Assembly: GCF_000802155.2 (NCBI RefSeq)
Contig: NZ_JQGJ02000001.1
Span: 434,001-498,000 of the forward strand
Length of the DNA: 64,000 bases
Reading direction: 5' to 3'
Origin: Pseudomonas frederiksbergensis
Lineage (GTDB): Bacteria; Pseudomonadota; Gammaproteobacteria; Pseudomonadales; Pseudomonadaceae
The notes beneath the pieces were generated by a model. It ran no database searches. It worked only from the letters and a program-made list of their open reading frames with translations, and was not told the origin of the DNA. The position numbers and the translations under genes were made by a program. This document shows, one piece after another, positions 1 through 10,062 of the stretch (its first letter is position 1; the number at the start of each line of letters is the position of its first letter).

Positions 1-367
1 CGAAATAGGCCCAGATCAGCCCCCAGGCCTGGATCACGCAATCGGGCATTTCACCCTTGGCCGAGAACACCAGGTAATCCCCGCCCTCGATGTCCACGGC
101 GGGGTAGCCTGCGCTCGTGGCATCGACCTGCACCCCCGCCGTCACGTCGAAATAGCCGGTGGCATCAGACTCGTAGCCGGAATACACCCCGTAGACGAAC
201 GAATCTGACTGACGCGCCGGGATCCGGTCGAACAGCCCTTCGGTGAAGAACTGCTGCCACATCGGGCCGATTTTCGCGGTCTCGCCCTGCTGCTCGTCGG
301 CGTTACGGGTGTGCACCTGCAATCCGGCAACCGTGAAGGGGTCGACAGTCCTGAGTCTCATGTCCAT
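1..367 (-). CDS. GyrI-like / effector-binding domain protein (3' end outside window)
   Basis: About 122 N-terminal residues are visible; the C-terminus lies beyond the left edge. The protein opens MDMRLRTVDPF and has the layout of the stand-alone AraC-type effector-binding (GyrI-like, Cass2) fold: a first beta strand, then an amphipathic helix (IGPMWQQFFTEGL), the VYGVYSGYESD strand pair and a GYFDVTAGVQV strand. Such proteins bind small hydrophobic or cationic molecules. The start at 367 is preferred over the in-frame ATG at 361 because AAGGAG lies 8 nt upstream of it. No DNA-binding domain is seen in the visible part. The ligand cannot be predicted. Confidence 0.75.
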   Translation of the reverse strand, partial: MDMRLRTVDPFTVAGLQVHTRNADEQQGETAKIGPMWQQFFTEGLFDRIPARQSDSFVYGVYSGYESDATGYFDVTAGVQVDATSAGYPAVDIEGGDYLVFSAKGEMPDCVIQAWGLIWAYF

Positions 368-514
368 GGGTCGGGCTCCTTGATGGTGAAGTCCGCATCG
401 TACCGATCCTTGCGTCGGGATCAACCCGGGCATCGATTGAAAAACTCGACTGGCCCTGGCCGGGTCACACCTGCTAAAAACAGCGTTTCCTTCTGCCGTC
501 GGAGACACCCGGAC

Positions 515-1576
515 ATGAGTCAGTGGCCAGACACCCGCATTCTCGACCTGCTCGGCATTGAGCATCCCATCATCCAGGGGCCGCTGGCTGGCGTGACCGG
601 TCCGGCGATGGTAGTCGCCACGTCCAATGCCGGTGGGATGGGCTCGATGCCTGCGGCGATGCTGGATGTGGCGCAACTGCGCCAGGCGCTGACCGACATT
701 GCCGAACAGACCGACAAGCCGTTCAGCGTGAATTTTTTCAGCCATCAACCGCCGGTTTTTGATGAGCAGCGGGCCGAAGCCTGGAAACAACGACTCAAGC
801 CTTATTACGAAGAACTGGGCGTGGATTTCGACGCGCCGACGCCAGTGTCCAATCGCACGCCATTCGACGATGCGGCCTGTCGCGTGCTGGAAGAACTGCG
901 GCCCAAGGTGGTCAGCTTCCACTTCGGCCTGCCGGAAAAGTCGTTGCTGGATCGGGTCAAGGCCACCGGCGCGAAAATCCTCTCGTCGGCCACCACCGTC
1001 GAGGAAGCCATCTGGCTCGAACAGCACGGCTGCGACGCGATCATCGCCATGGGTTATGAAGCCGGCGGTCATCGCGGGATGTTCCTCAGTGAAGACCTCA
1101 ACACTCAAGTGGGCCTGTTCGCCCTGCTGCCGCAGATCGTGGACGCAGTGAAGGTGCCGGTGATCGCCACCGGCGGTATCGGTGATGCGCGGGGAATCGT
1201 CGCCGCGTTTGCCCTGGGCGCGTCGGCGGTGCAACTGGGCAGTGCCTATCTGTTCACGCCCGAGGCGAAGATCAGCGCGTCCCATCATCGGGCGTTGCGC
1301 ACGGCCAAGGAAAGCCAGACGGCGGTCACCAACCTGTTTACCGGTCGCCCGGCCCGAGGGATCGTCAACCGCGTGATGCGCGAAGTCGGCCCGATGAGCC
1401 CGCTCGCCCCGGCATTCCCTCTGGCGGGCGGAGCATTGATGCCCCTTCGCGCGAAGGACGAAGCTGACTTCTCCAATCTCTGGGCCGGCCAGGCGTTTCC
1501 CATGGGGCGTGAGTTGCCCAGTGGCGAGCTGACGCGGCGTCTGGCTGAGGAGGCGCTGGCTCGGTTCAAGGGCTGA
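515..1576 (+). CDS. Nitronate monooxygenase
   Basis: A 353-residue FMN-dependent TIM-barrel enzyme of the nitronate monooxygenase (former 2-nitropropane dioxygenase) family, which oxidises alkyl nitronates such as propionate 3-nitronate. Visible signs are the N-terminal substrate/FMN segment HPIIQGPLAGVTGPAM, the GYEAGGHRG loop with the expected catalytic His near residue 186, and the phosphate-binding VIATGGIGDARG segment followed by GASAVQLGSAYL. The ATG at 515 follows a GGAG motif; an upstream in-frame extension to 311 has no family resemblance and was left out. It is a single gene with no obvious operon partner. Confidence 0.92.
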   Translation: MSQWPDTRILDLLGIEHPIIQGPLAGVTGPAMVVATSNAGGMGSMPAAMLDVAQLRQALTDIAEQTDKPFSVNFFSHQPPVFDEQRAEAWKQRLKPYYEELGVDFDAPTPVSNRTPFDDAACRVLEELRPKVVSFHFGLPEKSLLDRVKATGAKILSSATTVEEAIWLEQHGCDAIIAMGYEAGGHRGMFLSEDLNTQVGLFALLPQIVDAVKVPVIATGGIGDARGIVAAFALGASAVQLGSAYLFTPEAKISASHHRALRTAKESQTAVTNLFTGRPARGIVNRVMREVGPMSPLAPAFPLAGGALMPLRAKDEADFSNLWAGQAFPMGRELPSGELTRRLAEEALARFKG

Positions 1577-1671
1577 CTTGGGCGCCTGCTGGCGAAGGCG
1601 GCCGCTCGGTCAACGTCACCTGTACAGGCTCTCTGCCAACGCTGACAAAACGCCGCGTTCCGTTTGTCAGC

Positions 1672-2473
<802 letters not shown>

Positions 2474-2474
<1 letters not shown>

Positions 2475-3154
2475 TGCCGCTGACCGATGCCGACTACGCC
2501 GCCATCTGGCTGACCCTGAAACTGGCGTCGCTGACCACGGTGATCCTGCTGCTCATCGGCACGCCCATTGCCCTGTGGCTGTCGCGCACCCAGTCGCGGC
2601 TTCGCGGCCCGGTGGGCGCGGTGGTGGCCCTGCCGTTGGTGCTTCCGCCCACCGTGATCGGCTTTTATCTGCTGCTGGCATTGGGCCCCAACGGTTGGAT
2701 TGGCCAGGTCACCCAGGCGCTCGGGCTTGGCACCCTCACCTTCAGCTTTACCGGGTTGGTGATTGGCTCGGTGATCTATTCGATGCCGTTTGTGGTGCAG
2801 CCGCTGCAAAACGCCTTTTCCGCGATCGGCAGCCGTCCACTGGAAGTCGCCGCCACCCTGCGGGCCGGGCCGTGGGACACCTTCTTCAGCGTCATCCTGC
2901 CCTTGGCCCGACCCGGCTTCATCACCGCCGCGATCCTCGGCTTCGCCCACACCGTCGGCGAATTTGGCGTGGTGCTGATGATCGGCGGCAACATCCCCGA
3001 GAAGACCCGGGTGGTGTCGGTGCAGATCTACGACCATGTCGAAGCCCTTGAATACACCCAGGCCCATTGGCTGGCGGCGGCGATGCTGGTGTTTTCTTTC
3101 CTGGTGCTACTGGCGCTGTACTCCAGCCGCCGTACCCGCGCCGGTTGGAGCTGA
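2474..3154 (+). CDS. modB: Molybdate ABC transporter permease ModB
   Basis: A 226-residue inner-membrane permease with about five membrane segments, the first at [21 protein letters not shown] (residues roughly 12-32). The cytoplasmic coupling loop that docks on ModC reads [20 protein letters not shown], with the EAA-like motif typical of importers of this class. The gene begins within the modA stop codon and ends 3 nt before modC, so modABC forms one operon. The length is normal for the family. Confidence 0.95.
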
Positions 3155-3157
3155 TCG

Positions 3158-4237
3158 ATGATCCAGGCGAGATTTCAACTCGAGCGTGGCGATTTTTCCA
3201 TGGACCTGGATCTGCAATTGCCTGGCCGTGGGGTGACAGCGCTGTACGGCGAATCCGGCTCCGGCAAGACCACCTGCCTGCGCTGCATCGCCGGACTGGA
3301 CCGGCCGACGCTGGGCTTCGTCGAGGTCAATGGCGAGGTGTGGCAAGACAGCGAACGTGGGGTTTTCGTGCCGCCTCACCAGCGAGCGCTGGGATACGTT
3401 TTCCAGGAGGCGAGCCTGTTCGATCACTTGTCGGTACGCGACAACCTCTTGTTCGGCCTCAAGCGCGTTGCCGCGGCGCAACGGCGCGTGGACATCAACC
3501 ACGCGACAGGACTGCTGGGCATCGGCCACCTGCTCGACCGGCCACCGCACAACCTCTCCGGCGGCGAGCGCCAGCGCGTCGGCATCGCCCGCGCCTTGCT
3601 GACCAGCCCGCGCCTGTTGCTGATGGATGAGCCTTTGGCGGCCCTCGATACGCGACGCAAGAATGAGATCCTGCCTTACCTGCAACGGCTCCACGATGAA
3701 CTGGACATCCCGGTGTTGTACGTCAGCCATTCCCAGGACGAAGTGGCGCGCCTGGCCGATCACATCGTACTGCTGGAGGCCGGGCGTGCCTTGGCCAGCG
3801 GGCCGATCGGCGAGACCCTGGCCCGGCTCGACCTGCCATTGGCCATGGGCGATGACGCGGGCGTGGTGATCCAGGGCAAAGTCGTCGGTTACGACCCGGA
3901 CTATCAGTTGCTCACCCTGGCCCTGCCCGACAGCCAGCTCAACGTGCGGGTCACCCACACGCCCCTGGCTGTCGGGCAGCCGCTGCGTTTCAAGGTCCAG
4001 GCCCGGGACGTCAGCCTGAGCCTGGCAAACGATGCGCAGACCAGCATCCTCAATCGGTTGCCGGTGACGGTCGTCAGCGAACTGGCCAGTGACAACGCCG
4101 CCCATGTGCTGATCCGCCTGGAAGCCACCGGCACACCGCTGCTGGCGCGAATCACCCGGTATTCACGCGACCAGTTGAAGCTGCATCCCGGGCAAGTGTT
4201 GTGGGCGCAGATCAAGGCTGTGGCGGTGTTGGCGTAG
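3158..4237 (+). CDS. modC: Molybdate ABC transporter ATP-binding protein ModC
   Basis: A 359-residue ATPase that drives molybdate import. It carries Walker [10 protein letters not shown] (residues 31-39), a Q-loop [11 protein letters not shown], the signature [15 protein letters not shown], Walker [13 protein letters not shown] and the switch His in [11 protein letters not shown]. The C-terminal third (from about residue 295) is the TOBE/MOP molybdate-binding domain ([21 protein letters not shown] region, shown in part), as in classical ModC. It is the last gene of the operon and is followed by a REP pair. Confidence 0.96.
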   Translation: MIQARFQLERGDFSMDLDLQLPGRGVTALYGESGSGKTTCLRCIAGLDRPTLGFVEVNGEVWQDSERGVFVPPHQRALGYVFQEASLFDHLSVRDNLLFGLKRVAAAQRRVDINHATGLLGIGHLLDRPPHNLSGGERQRVGIARALLTSPRLLLMDEPLAALDTRRKNEILPYLQRLHDELDIPVLYVSHSQDEVARLADHIVLLEAGRALASGPIGETLARLDLPLAMGDDAGVVIQGKVVGYDPDYQLLTLALPDSQLNVRVTHTPLAVGQPLRFKVQARDVSLSLANDAQTSILNRLPVTVVSELASDNAAHVLIRLEATGTPLLARITRYSRDQLKLHPGQVLWAQIKAVAVLA

Positions 4238-4260
4238 CCTTTCTGCGCAAAGAAGATCCC

Positions 4261-4349
4261 TGTGGTAGCGAGCCTGCTCGCGAAGACGGCGAGCCAGTTT
4301 CCAATAATAGGACGGTGTCTAAAGCGTTCGCGAGCAGTCTCGCCCCACA
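4261..4349. repeat. REP inverted pair downstream of modC
   Basis: TGTGGTAGCGAGCCTGCTCG at 4261 and its near-complement ending in CCCCACA at 4349 face each other across about 40 nt. This is the GCGAGC variety of pseudomonad REP. Confidence 0.75.
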
Positions 4350-4444
4350 AGGTCGATTGGGTGAGATGAGAATCTCGGCACGACCGCAACGGCCAGCGGT
4401 CAATGAATTCACAGGCCAACTGAATTCATTGCCAAGGATCCACC

Positions 4445-5482
4445 ATGCCCGACACCCCGCTGCCCGATGCGCTCCCGGCCGACTTGCATTACGTCGATGA
4501 CACGGCGCCGGGCATCACCCGCAGGAAACTGCGGGGCAAATTCTGCTATTTCGATCCCTCGGGCGAGCGCATCACTGACGCAGCCGAAATCCAGCGCATC
4601 AATGCCTTGGCCGTTCCGCCGGCCTACACGGATGTCTGGATCTGCACCGACCCGCGGGGCCATCTGCAGGCCACCGGCCGCGATGCCCGTGGGCGCAAGC
4701 AGTACCGTTATCATCCGCGCTGGCGCGAAGTGCGCGATGCCGACAAGTATTCGCGCATGCTGGAATTCGGCCGCACCCTGCCCCGGTTACGCAAGCGCCT
4801 GGAGGAGATCCTCGCCACCCCCGGCTTCAGCCGCGACAAAGTCATGGCAACGGTCATCACCTTGCTCGACGTGACCCTGATCCGCGTCGGCAATACCCAA
4901 TACGCCCGGGACAACCGCTCCTACGGCCTGACCACGTTGCGCAACAAGCATGTCGCGGTCAACGGCAGCGCCATCGCGTTCCAGTTCCGCGGCAAGAGCG
5001 GCATCGAACACCAGATCACCGTCAAGGACCGGCGCCTGGCGCGGATCGTCAAGCGTTGCCAGGAGATCCCCGGGCAGAACCTGTTCCAGTACCTGGACGA
5101 AAACGGCGAGCGTCACGCCATCACGTCTTCGGATATCAACGCCTACCTCAAGACGCTCACCGGTGCCGATTTCACCGCCAAGGACTACCGCACCTGGGCG
5201 GGCAGCGCGGCCGCCCTGGACGGACTGCGCACACTGCAATGGGAAACCGAAACCGAGGCCAAGCGGCACGTGGCCGAGATGGTCAGACAGGTCGCCCGGC
5301 AGTTGGGCAACACCCCTGCCGTCTGTCGCAAATGCTACATCCACCCGGCCGTGGTGGAAGGCTTCATGCGCGGTGTGCTGCATGAGCTGCCCAAGCCCCG
5401 GGTGCGCAAAGGCCTCAGTCCGCAAGAAGCCGCACTGACGATGTTCCTGCAACGCATGGCCCAGGCCGTCGAAGCCTGTTGA
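4445..5482 (+). CDS. DNA topoisomerase IB (poxvirus-type)
   Basis: A 345-residue type IB topoisomerase that relaxes supercoils through a 3'-phosphotyrosyl intermediate. The N-terminal domain includes the PPAYTDVWICTDPRGHLQATG segment (shown in part) and RKQYRYHPRWREVRDADKYS, which binds DNA. The catalytic domain contains TLIRVGNTQYARDNRSYGLTT, the FRGKSG and KDYRTWAGS motifs, and the active-site Tyr near residue 298 in CRKCYIHP. The family more often has CRKSYIHP. The start follows AAGGATCC. It is separated from the next gene by 135 nt and shows no operon signs. Confidence 0.95.
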   Translation: MPDTPLPDALPADLHYVDDTAPGITRRKLRGKFCYFDPSGERITDAAEIQRINALAVPPAYTDVWICTDPRGHLQATGRDARGRKQYRYHPRWREVRDADKYSRMLEFGRTLPRLRKRLEEILATPGFSRDKVMATVITLLDVTLIRVGNTQYARDNRSYGLTTLRNKHVAVNGSAIAFQFRGKSGIEHQITVKDRRLARIVKRCQEIPGQNLFQYLDENGERHAITSSDINAYLKTLTGADFTAKDYRTWAGSAAALDGLRTLQWETETEAKRHVAEMVRQVARQLGNTPAVCRKCYIHPAVVEGFMRGVLHELPKPRVRKGLSPQEAALTMFLQRMAQAVEAC

Positions 5483-5617
5483 CCGAAGCGATCGATTCGT
5501 TGCCGGACTCGATAAGCGTGTTACGGAAGTGGAACATCCGACAGCCGGCGGACTCCCAACTGTACAGAGCCGCCGAACCGCAGACTCGTCAACGCGTGAC
5601 GTCGAGAGGAGTTTCAG

Positions 5618-6181
5618 ATGTCCGAACACATCGTCCATTTCCATTGCCAGATCGATCAGGGAACCACCGAGCGCTTCCGGGACAACTGTCTGGAGGCCAT
5701 TGAAAAAGGCGCCGACTCGCTGATGCTCAACCTCTCTACGGTCGGCGGTAGCACCAACTTCGGATTCACCCTCTACACCTTCATCAAGTCACTCCCCGTG
5801 CCAGTGCGCGCCGTGAACGCCGGCAACATCGAGTCGATGGGCATCGTCATGTACCTGGCCGCCAGCGACCGCACCACCACGCCCCACTCGCGCTTCCTGA
5901 TCCACCCGATGAATTGGTATTTCGGCCAGAAGTCGGTGGACCACTCGCGCTTGCGCGAATACCTGTCCAGTCTGGATAACGACGTGGCGCGGTACGTGGA
6001 AATCTACGTCAAGGAAACCGCCGGCGCCGCCACGCAGCTGGACATCTTCAAATGCCTTTGCGCCGAGGAGAGGGTGATCCCAGCGGAAAACTCGCTGGCC
6101 TTCGGCATAGCGCATCGGGTTGAACAGGTGGTGTTTGCGCCTGAAGCCAAGCATTGGAAAGTGAGCGGCGGGGAAGACTGA
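5618..6181 (+). CDS. ClpP-like serine protease (orphan, crotonase fold)
   Basis: A 187-residue protein of the ClpP/SDH fold. The nucleophile is expected at Ser73 in GNIESMGIVMYLAA and the catalytic His at residue 96 in RFLIHPMNW, matching the ClpP pattern of a Ser after GxxxSMG and a His in the MIHxP motif. The expected third member, an Asp, is not obvious. It is clearly not the housekeeping ClpP: it is diverged, lacks the usual propeptide and is not next to clpX. A GAGAGGAG ribosome site supports the start. The substrate and any ATPase partner are unknown. Confidence 0.8.
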   Translation: MSEHIVHFHCQIDQGTTERFRDNCLEAIEKGADSLMLNLSTVGGSTNFGFTLYTFIKSLPVPVRAVNAGNIESMGIVMYLAASDRTTTPHSRFLIHPMNWYFGQKSVDHSRLREYLSSLDNDVARYVEIYVKETAGAATQLDIFKCLCAEERVIPAENSLAFGIAHRVEQVVFAPEAKHWKVSGGED

Positions 6182-6249
6182 AATTCGATGGATAAATACC
6201 ATTTGCCGCGACTTACTTAATTAACAAAATCGATGCTGTATAAGTTCAA

Positions 6250-6315
6250 GCGAAACGGTTGTATAGGTTTCGCCATGGACTTATATAAATATCGACCGTT
6301 CGTCGCCAGCGAAAC
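6250..6315. promoter_or_regulatory. GCGAAAC repeat cluster upstream of KGG gene (possible operator)
   Basis: GCGAAAC at 6250-6256 and its complement GTTTCGC at 6267-6273 form a perfect 7-bp inverted repeat with a 10-nt spacer. A third copy, GCGAAAC, lies at 6309-6315. The surrounding 200 bp are A+T rich, as expected of a promoter. The binding protein is unknown. Confidence 0.35.
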
Positions 6316-6401
6316 GTTTTTTCTAAACTTCCTTCTGCCGTTTTCTTTCACAGTATTGCGAGGCACGTTTTACTCGCTTAACCAAAATGAGGATTCTCGA
6401 A

Positions 6402-6581
6402 ATGGCTAATAGCGGAAACAAAAACCCAGGCAACTTCGCAAACGACCGTGAGAAAGCATCCGAAGCCGGCAAGAAAGGCGGACACGCTTCCGGCGGCAAC
6501 TTCGCAAATGACCGGGAGAAAGCTTCTGAAGCTGGCCGCAAAGGTGGCGAACGCAGCCACGGCGGCGGCAGGAAGTCGTAA
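6402..6581 (+). CDS. KGG-domain stress-induced protein (YciG-like)
   Basis: A 59-residue, highly charged, Gly/Lys-rich protein with two tandem copies of the KGG motif, NFANDREKASEAGKKGG and NFANDREKASEAGRKGG, the hallmark of the YciG/GsiB-like family. Members are usually general-stress or stationary-phase proteins; their mechanism is not established. The start at MANSGNKN follows a GAGG motif; upstream in-frame codons were not used because the family begins with MA. The A+T-rich region upstream suggests a dedicated stress promoter. Confidence 0.9.
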   Translation: MANSGNKNPGNFANDREKASEAGKKGGHASGGNFANDREKASEAGRKGGERSHGGGRKS

Positions 6582-6643
6582 CCCGGAGAATCGTTGGGGC
6601 GCAGCTCTGCTGCGTCCCGGCGCTTGAACTGTCGAGGTAGCGA

Positions 6644-6868
6644 ATGAGCCAGGATCGATTCATTGTCAGTTTCATCGCCGACGGTCAACCCGATAGCCGG
6701 GTGCTGGCGGGTGACACCGAGACGCTGAGCCCCGAAGAAGCCGAGGCACTCTTGAGGGTGACCTTCACTGAACTTAAGAGCCTCAAGATCAGTGACGTGC
6801 AAGTTCAGAAAAGAACTAAGCCAAACGAAACGGAACATGATGTTCCGGGGCATTTCAAACAGCCGTAA
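6644..6868 (+). CDS. Small hypothetical protein, 74 aa
   Basis: An unrecognised acidic-to-neutral protein beginning MSQDRFIVSFIADGQ. It has a predicted alternating strand/helix pattern: a first strand FIVSFIADG, a helix SPEEAEALLRVTF and a second strand LKISDVQVQK. A good GAGG ribosome site (GGTAGCGA spacer) and its position directly after the KGG gene in the same orientation argue that it is real and perhaps co-transcribed. There are no cysteines, signal peptide or membrane segment. Confidence 0.6.
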   Translation: MSQDRFIVSFIADGQPDSRVLAGDTETLSPEEAEALLRVTFTELKSLKISDVQVQKRTKPNETEHDVPGHFKQP

Positions 6869-6906
6869 TTCGTTTTACCCCCCTTATTTCCGCTCCCTGC
6901 CCCTCC

Positions 6907-7022
6907 GTGGCGAGGGAGCTTGCGCCCGCTGGGCTGCGCAGCCGCCCTAACTACTTATATATTTCCAAGTTGATAGCCCTGGGGTTGCTCCGCAACCCAG
7001 CGCAAGCAAGCTCCGTCGCCAC
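6907..7022. repeat. REP inverted pair
   Basis: GTGGCGAGGGAGCTTGCGCC at 6907 and the facing AAGCTCCGTCGCCAC ending at 7022 bracket about 60 nt of filler between convergent genes. Confidence 0.75.
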
Positions 7023-7043
7023 AAAAGCATCTTTGAAACTACT

Positions 7044-7796
7044 TTAATGGGCATGCCCCGTCGGATCCTTGATCTGCCACACCTGCCCTTTCTGCCAGGC
7101 ATCCGCGCCAGGGTCGATTACCGGCGCGTTGATCGATTCGCGGGCATGTTTCTTCGCTTCGCTGTCGATGCCCATCCGCCGGTCGCGCTCGCCCACCAAC
7201 TGCGAATCGATCTGGCCATCGGCAGTGAAGCCCATCATCAGTTGCGGTACACCATAGGGCAGCGCGTTGCCTTGCTCGGTGTGCCAGGTATGCCAGGTCT
7301 TGCCGTAGGTGCTGACCAGGTTTTTCATCAAGCGCGTCTCCGCCACTTCGGGGATGCCTGGCGCGACCAGTTGGCCTGACTTCACTTCATGTACATGGCT
7401 GTGCCACAGCTGCTTTTCGGCGGCAGGCAAGCCTTCGAACAAGCGCTTGCTGATGATGTATTCCACGCCCATCAGTTTGGCCTTGGCAGTATTGGCATCG
7501 TAGATGGCGCACTGGAACACCTCTTCGTTGAGGGCCGTGCAGTAGTGATGCGCTTCCATTTGCCCGGACATTCGCCCGTTGTAGAAATGGAAGCCATCAA
7601 GATAGGTATCCAACGCTTGCAACGGGGGTTTGTTCTGCATGATCCCGGCCCCCGCTTCCAGTGTCGCGGTGGTCGGGGTTTTCGCGGCGCCTGGCGCATC
7701 CACCGGCGACTGGCTGTTATCGCCCGCGCAACCTGCCAATCCGACCGTAGCCGCGCAGAGCATGGCCCAGGTTCCCTGAACGATCTTTCCAGTCAT
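7044..7796 (-). CDS. OBAP family lipoprotein (DUF1264)
   Basis: A 250-residue protein of the oil-body-associated-protein family (DUF1264). Conserved stretches include LDGFHFYNGRMSGQMEAHHYC, FQCAIYD, LMGVEYIISKRLFEGLP and LWHSHVHEVKSGQL, which give a His-rich core. The N-terminus is a lipoprotein signal with lipobox VGLAGC, so the mature protein is probably membrane-anchored in the periplasm. The ATG at 7796 was chosen over 7814 because AAGGAGA lies between them. The function of bacterial members is unknown. Confidence 0.88.
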   Translation of the reverse strand: MTGKIVQGTWAMLCAATVGLAGCAGDNSQSPVDAPGAAKTPTTATLEAGAGIMQNKPPLQALDTYLDGFHFYNGRMSGQMEAHHYCTALNEEVFQCAIYDANTAKAKLMGVEYIISKRLFEGLPAAEKQLWHSHVHEVKSGQLVAPGIPEVAETRLMKNLVSTYGKTWHTWHTEQGNALPYGVPQLMMGFTADGQIDSQLVGERDRRMGIDSEAKKHARESINAPVIDPGADAWQKGQVWQIKDPTGHAH

Positions 7797-7883
7797 CTCG
7801 ACTCTCCTTCCCATGACTGTTCATGAGAAAGGCGTCCCGGCACCTGGGTTTTATTTTTTACCCAAGGCAACCGATGAGTGGCG

Positions 7884-8420
7884 TTATCGGCGCTCGCTGT
7901 AGGCCTGTTTCACCGTGTCGATCCAGGCCGTGTCCAGACGCGATTGGTCAGGGGCCAGGCCCAGCGCCTGCATCGTTTCCAGATGTTCGTCGGCCTCGCG
8001 AATCAACGAGGCGTGGTCGCTGGAGTTGGCGTCCAGCAGGTGCATCTGGGCCAGGCCCAAGTGATAAAACCGCAGCAGCTTCATGGCCGCCGGATCCTGG
8101 GCCTGTACACCGGCTTTCACCTGGTGCATCACGTTGGTGATGCTCATCAGGCTGCGCTTGAGCTGCCAACCGTACACTGCCGCCGCCATCCACGGCTGGG
8201 ACCAGAAATACCCGCGCATCAGCCCGGCCATGACCAATACGGCAGCGAAAACGCCCCCGACATTGAAGCGTAAATTATCGCCCCCCGGCGTACCGAACAG
8301 CATTACGGCCAGACTGGACAGCAGCATCGCCAGCGCCAAGAACACCACGGCCACGATGAGCGTGCTGCGGCGGGTCTGTTGCCGATACTCGGCGGCGTCC
8401 CACGGTTTGATCTCGAACAT
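7884..8420 (-). CDS. DUF3087 family membrane protein
   Basis: A 178-residue inner-membrane protein starting MFEIKPWDAAEYRQQTRRST. Two adjacent hydrophobic segments (about residues 20-42 and 52-68) are followed by a cytosolic helical domain with the conserved GWQLKRSLMSITNVMHQVK and LLRFYHLGLAQMHLLDANSS stretches that mark DUF3087. The function is unknown. The start at 8420 fits the family N-terminus and has AAGGAAA upstream. It is transcribed divergently from ppnN. Confidence 0.85.
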   Translation of the reverse strand: MFEIKPWDAAEYRQQTRRSTLIVAVVFLALAMLLSSLAVMLFGTPGGDNLRFNVGGVFAAVLVMAGLMRGYFWSQPWMAAAVYGWQLKRSLMSITNVMHQVKAGVQAQDPAAMKLLRFYHLGLAQMHLLDANSSDHASLIREADEHLETMQALGLAPDQSRLDTAWIDTVKQAYSERR

Positions 8421-8636
8421 CGCGTCGCAATTTCCTTGTGTGGCGTGAAAAGACTCGCGCATTATCGCCTGCCCGGTCGATTTAGCTATGCTGGGGCCCA
8501 TTTTGTGTTGCAACCGACCCGACGGATCCGGATCAAAGTCCATGGCGATACCGCAAGGATCGTGCGATCTTCCCGCGTGGACGTTTTTTCAAGATGCCGC
8601 CATAGTGCGAGCGGCATCGTTTTCAAGGAAAGCTGA

Positions 8637-10010
8637 ATGACTCAAAGACAGGTAATCAACGCTTCGGTAAGCCCCAAGGGCAGCCTGGAGACTTTGTCCC
8701 AGCGCGAAGTGCAACAACTGAGCGAAGCCGGTTCCGGCAGCATCTACGATCTTTTCCGCCAGTGCGCCCTGGCCATCCTCAACACCGGCGCCCATGTCGA
8801 TAATGCCAAGACCATCCTGGAAGCCTACAAGGACTTCGAAATCCGCATCCACCAACAGGACCGCGGCGTGCGCCTGGAACTGTTGAACGCGCCGGCCGAT
8901 GCGTTCGTCGACGGCGAGATGATCGCCAGCACCCGGGAAATGCTCTTCAGCGCCCTGCGCGACATCGTCTACACCGAGAACGAGCTGGACAGCCAGCGCA
9001 TCGACCTGAGCTCATCCCAAGGCATCAGCGACTACGTGTTCCACCTGCTGCGCAACGCCCGCACCCTGCGCCCTGGCGTGGAGCCGAAAATCGTCGTGTG
9101 CTGGGGCGGTCACTCGATCAATACCGAAGAATACAAGTACACCAAGAAAGTCGGCCACGAACTGGGCCTGCGCAGCCTGGACATCTGCACCGGCTGCGGC
9201 CCGGGCGTGATGAAAGGCCCGATGAAAGGCGCCACCATCGCCCACGCCAAGCAGCGCATTCACGGCGGCCGCTACCTGGGCCTGACGGAGCCGGGCATCA
9301 TCGCCGCCGAGGCACCGAACCCAATCGTCAACGAGTTGGTGATCCTGCCGGACATCGAGAAGCGCCTGGAGGCCTTCGTCCGCGTCGGCCATGGCATCAT
9401 CATTTTCCCGGGCGGCGCCGGTACCGCGGAAGAATTCCTCTACCTGCTGGGCATTCTCATGCACCCGGCCAACCAGGACTTGCCCTTCCCAGTGATCCTC
9501 ACCGGGCCTAAAAGCGCCACGCCGTATTTTGATCAACTGCACGCGTTCGTCGGCGCGACCTTGGGCGAAGCCGCGCAAGAGCACTACCAGATCATCATCG
9601 ACGACCCGGCCGAAGTGGCGCGGCAAATGACCCAGGGGTTGAAAGAAGTGAAGCAGTTCCGCCGCGAGCGCAACGACGCCTTCCACTTCAATTGGCTGCT
9701 GAAAATCGACGAAGGTTTCCAGCGCCCCTTCGACCCGACCCATGCAAACATGGCCAGCCTGGGCCTGAGCCGCGACCTGCCGTCCCACGAACTGGCCGCC
9801 AACCTGCGCAGGGCGTTTTCGGGAATCGTGGCGGGGAACGTCAAGGACAAGGGTATCCGCCTGATCGAAGAGCACGGCCCGTACGAGATCCACGGTGACC
9901 CCGCCATCATGGAGCCCCTCGACCGCCTGCTCCAAGCCTTCGTCGCCCAGCACCGGATGAAACTGCCGGGCGGCGCGGCGTATGTGCCGTGCTATCGGGT
10001 GGTGACCTGA
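8637..10010 (+). CDS. ppnN: Pyrimidine/purine nucleotide 5'-monophosphate nucleosidase PpnN
   Basis: A 457-residue LOG-family nucleosidase that hydrolyses nucleotide monophosphates to ribose 5-phosphate and base; in Escherichia coli the homologue is (p)ppGpp-stimulated. The central Rossmann-like domain has the LOG motif PGGAGTAEE at about residue 258 and the preceding TGCGPGVMKGPMKG phosphate loop. The long N-terminal and C-terminal extensions (about 140 and 130 residues) distinguish PpnN (YgdH) from short cytokinin-activating LOG proteins. The stop is followed by a REP hairpin. Confidence 0.95.
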   Translation: MTQRQVINASVSPKGSLETLSQREVQQLSEAGSGSIYDLFRQCALAILNTGAHVDNAKTILEAYKDFEIRIHQQDRGVRLELLNAPADAFVDGEMIASTREMLFSALRDIVYTENELDSQRIDLSSSQGISDYVFHLLRNARTLRPGVEPKIVVCWGGHSINTEEYKYTKKVGHELGLRSLDICTGCGPGVMKGPMKGATIAHAKQRIHGGRYLGLTEPGIIAAEAPNPIVNELVILPDIEKRLEAFVRVGHGIIIFPGGAGTAEEFLYLLGILMHPANQDLPFPVILTGPKSATPYFDQLHAFVGATLGEAAQEHYQIIIDDPAEVARQMTQGLKEVKQFRRERNDAFHFNWLLKIDEGFQRPFDPTHANMASLGLSRDLPSHELAANLRRAFSGIVAGNVKDKGIRLIEEHGPYEIHGDPAIMEPLDRLLQAFVAQHRMKLPGGAAYVPCYRVVT

Positions 10011-10033
10011 TCCTGGAATCGTTGAGGTAAAAC

Positions 10034-10057
10034 TGTGGGAGCGACCCTGCTCCCACG
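10034..10057. repeat. REP-type hairpin
   Basis: TGTGGGAGC and GCTCCCACG pair around a 6-nt loop between the convergent ppnN and HAD genes; it may also end transcription. Confidence 0.7.
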
Positions 10058-10062
10058 GGTTC

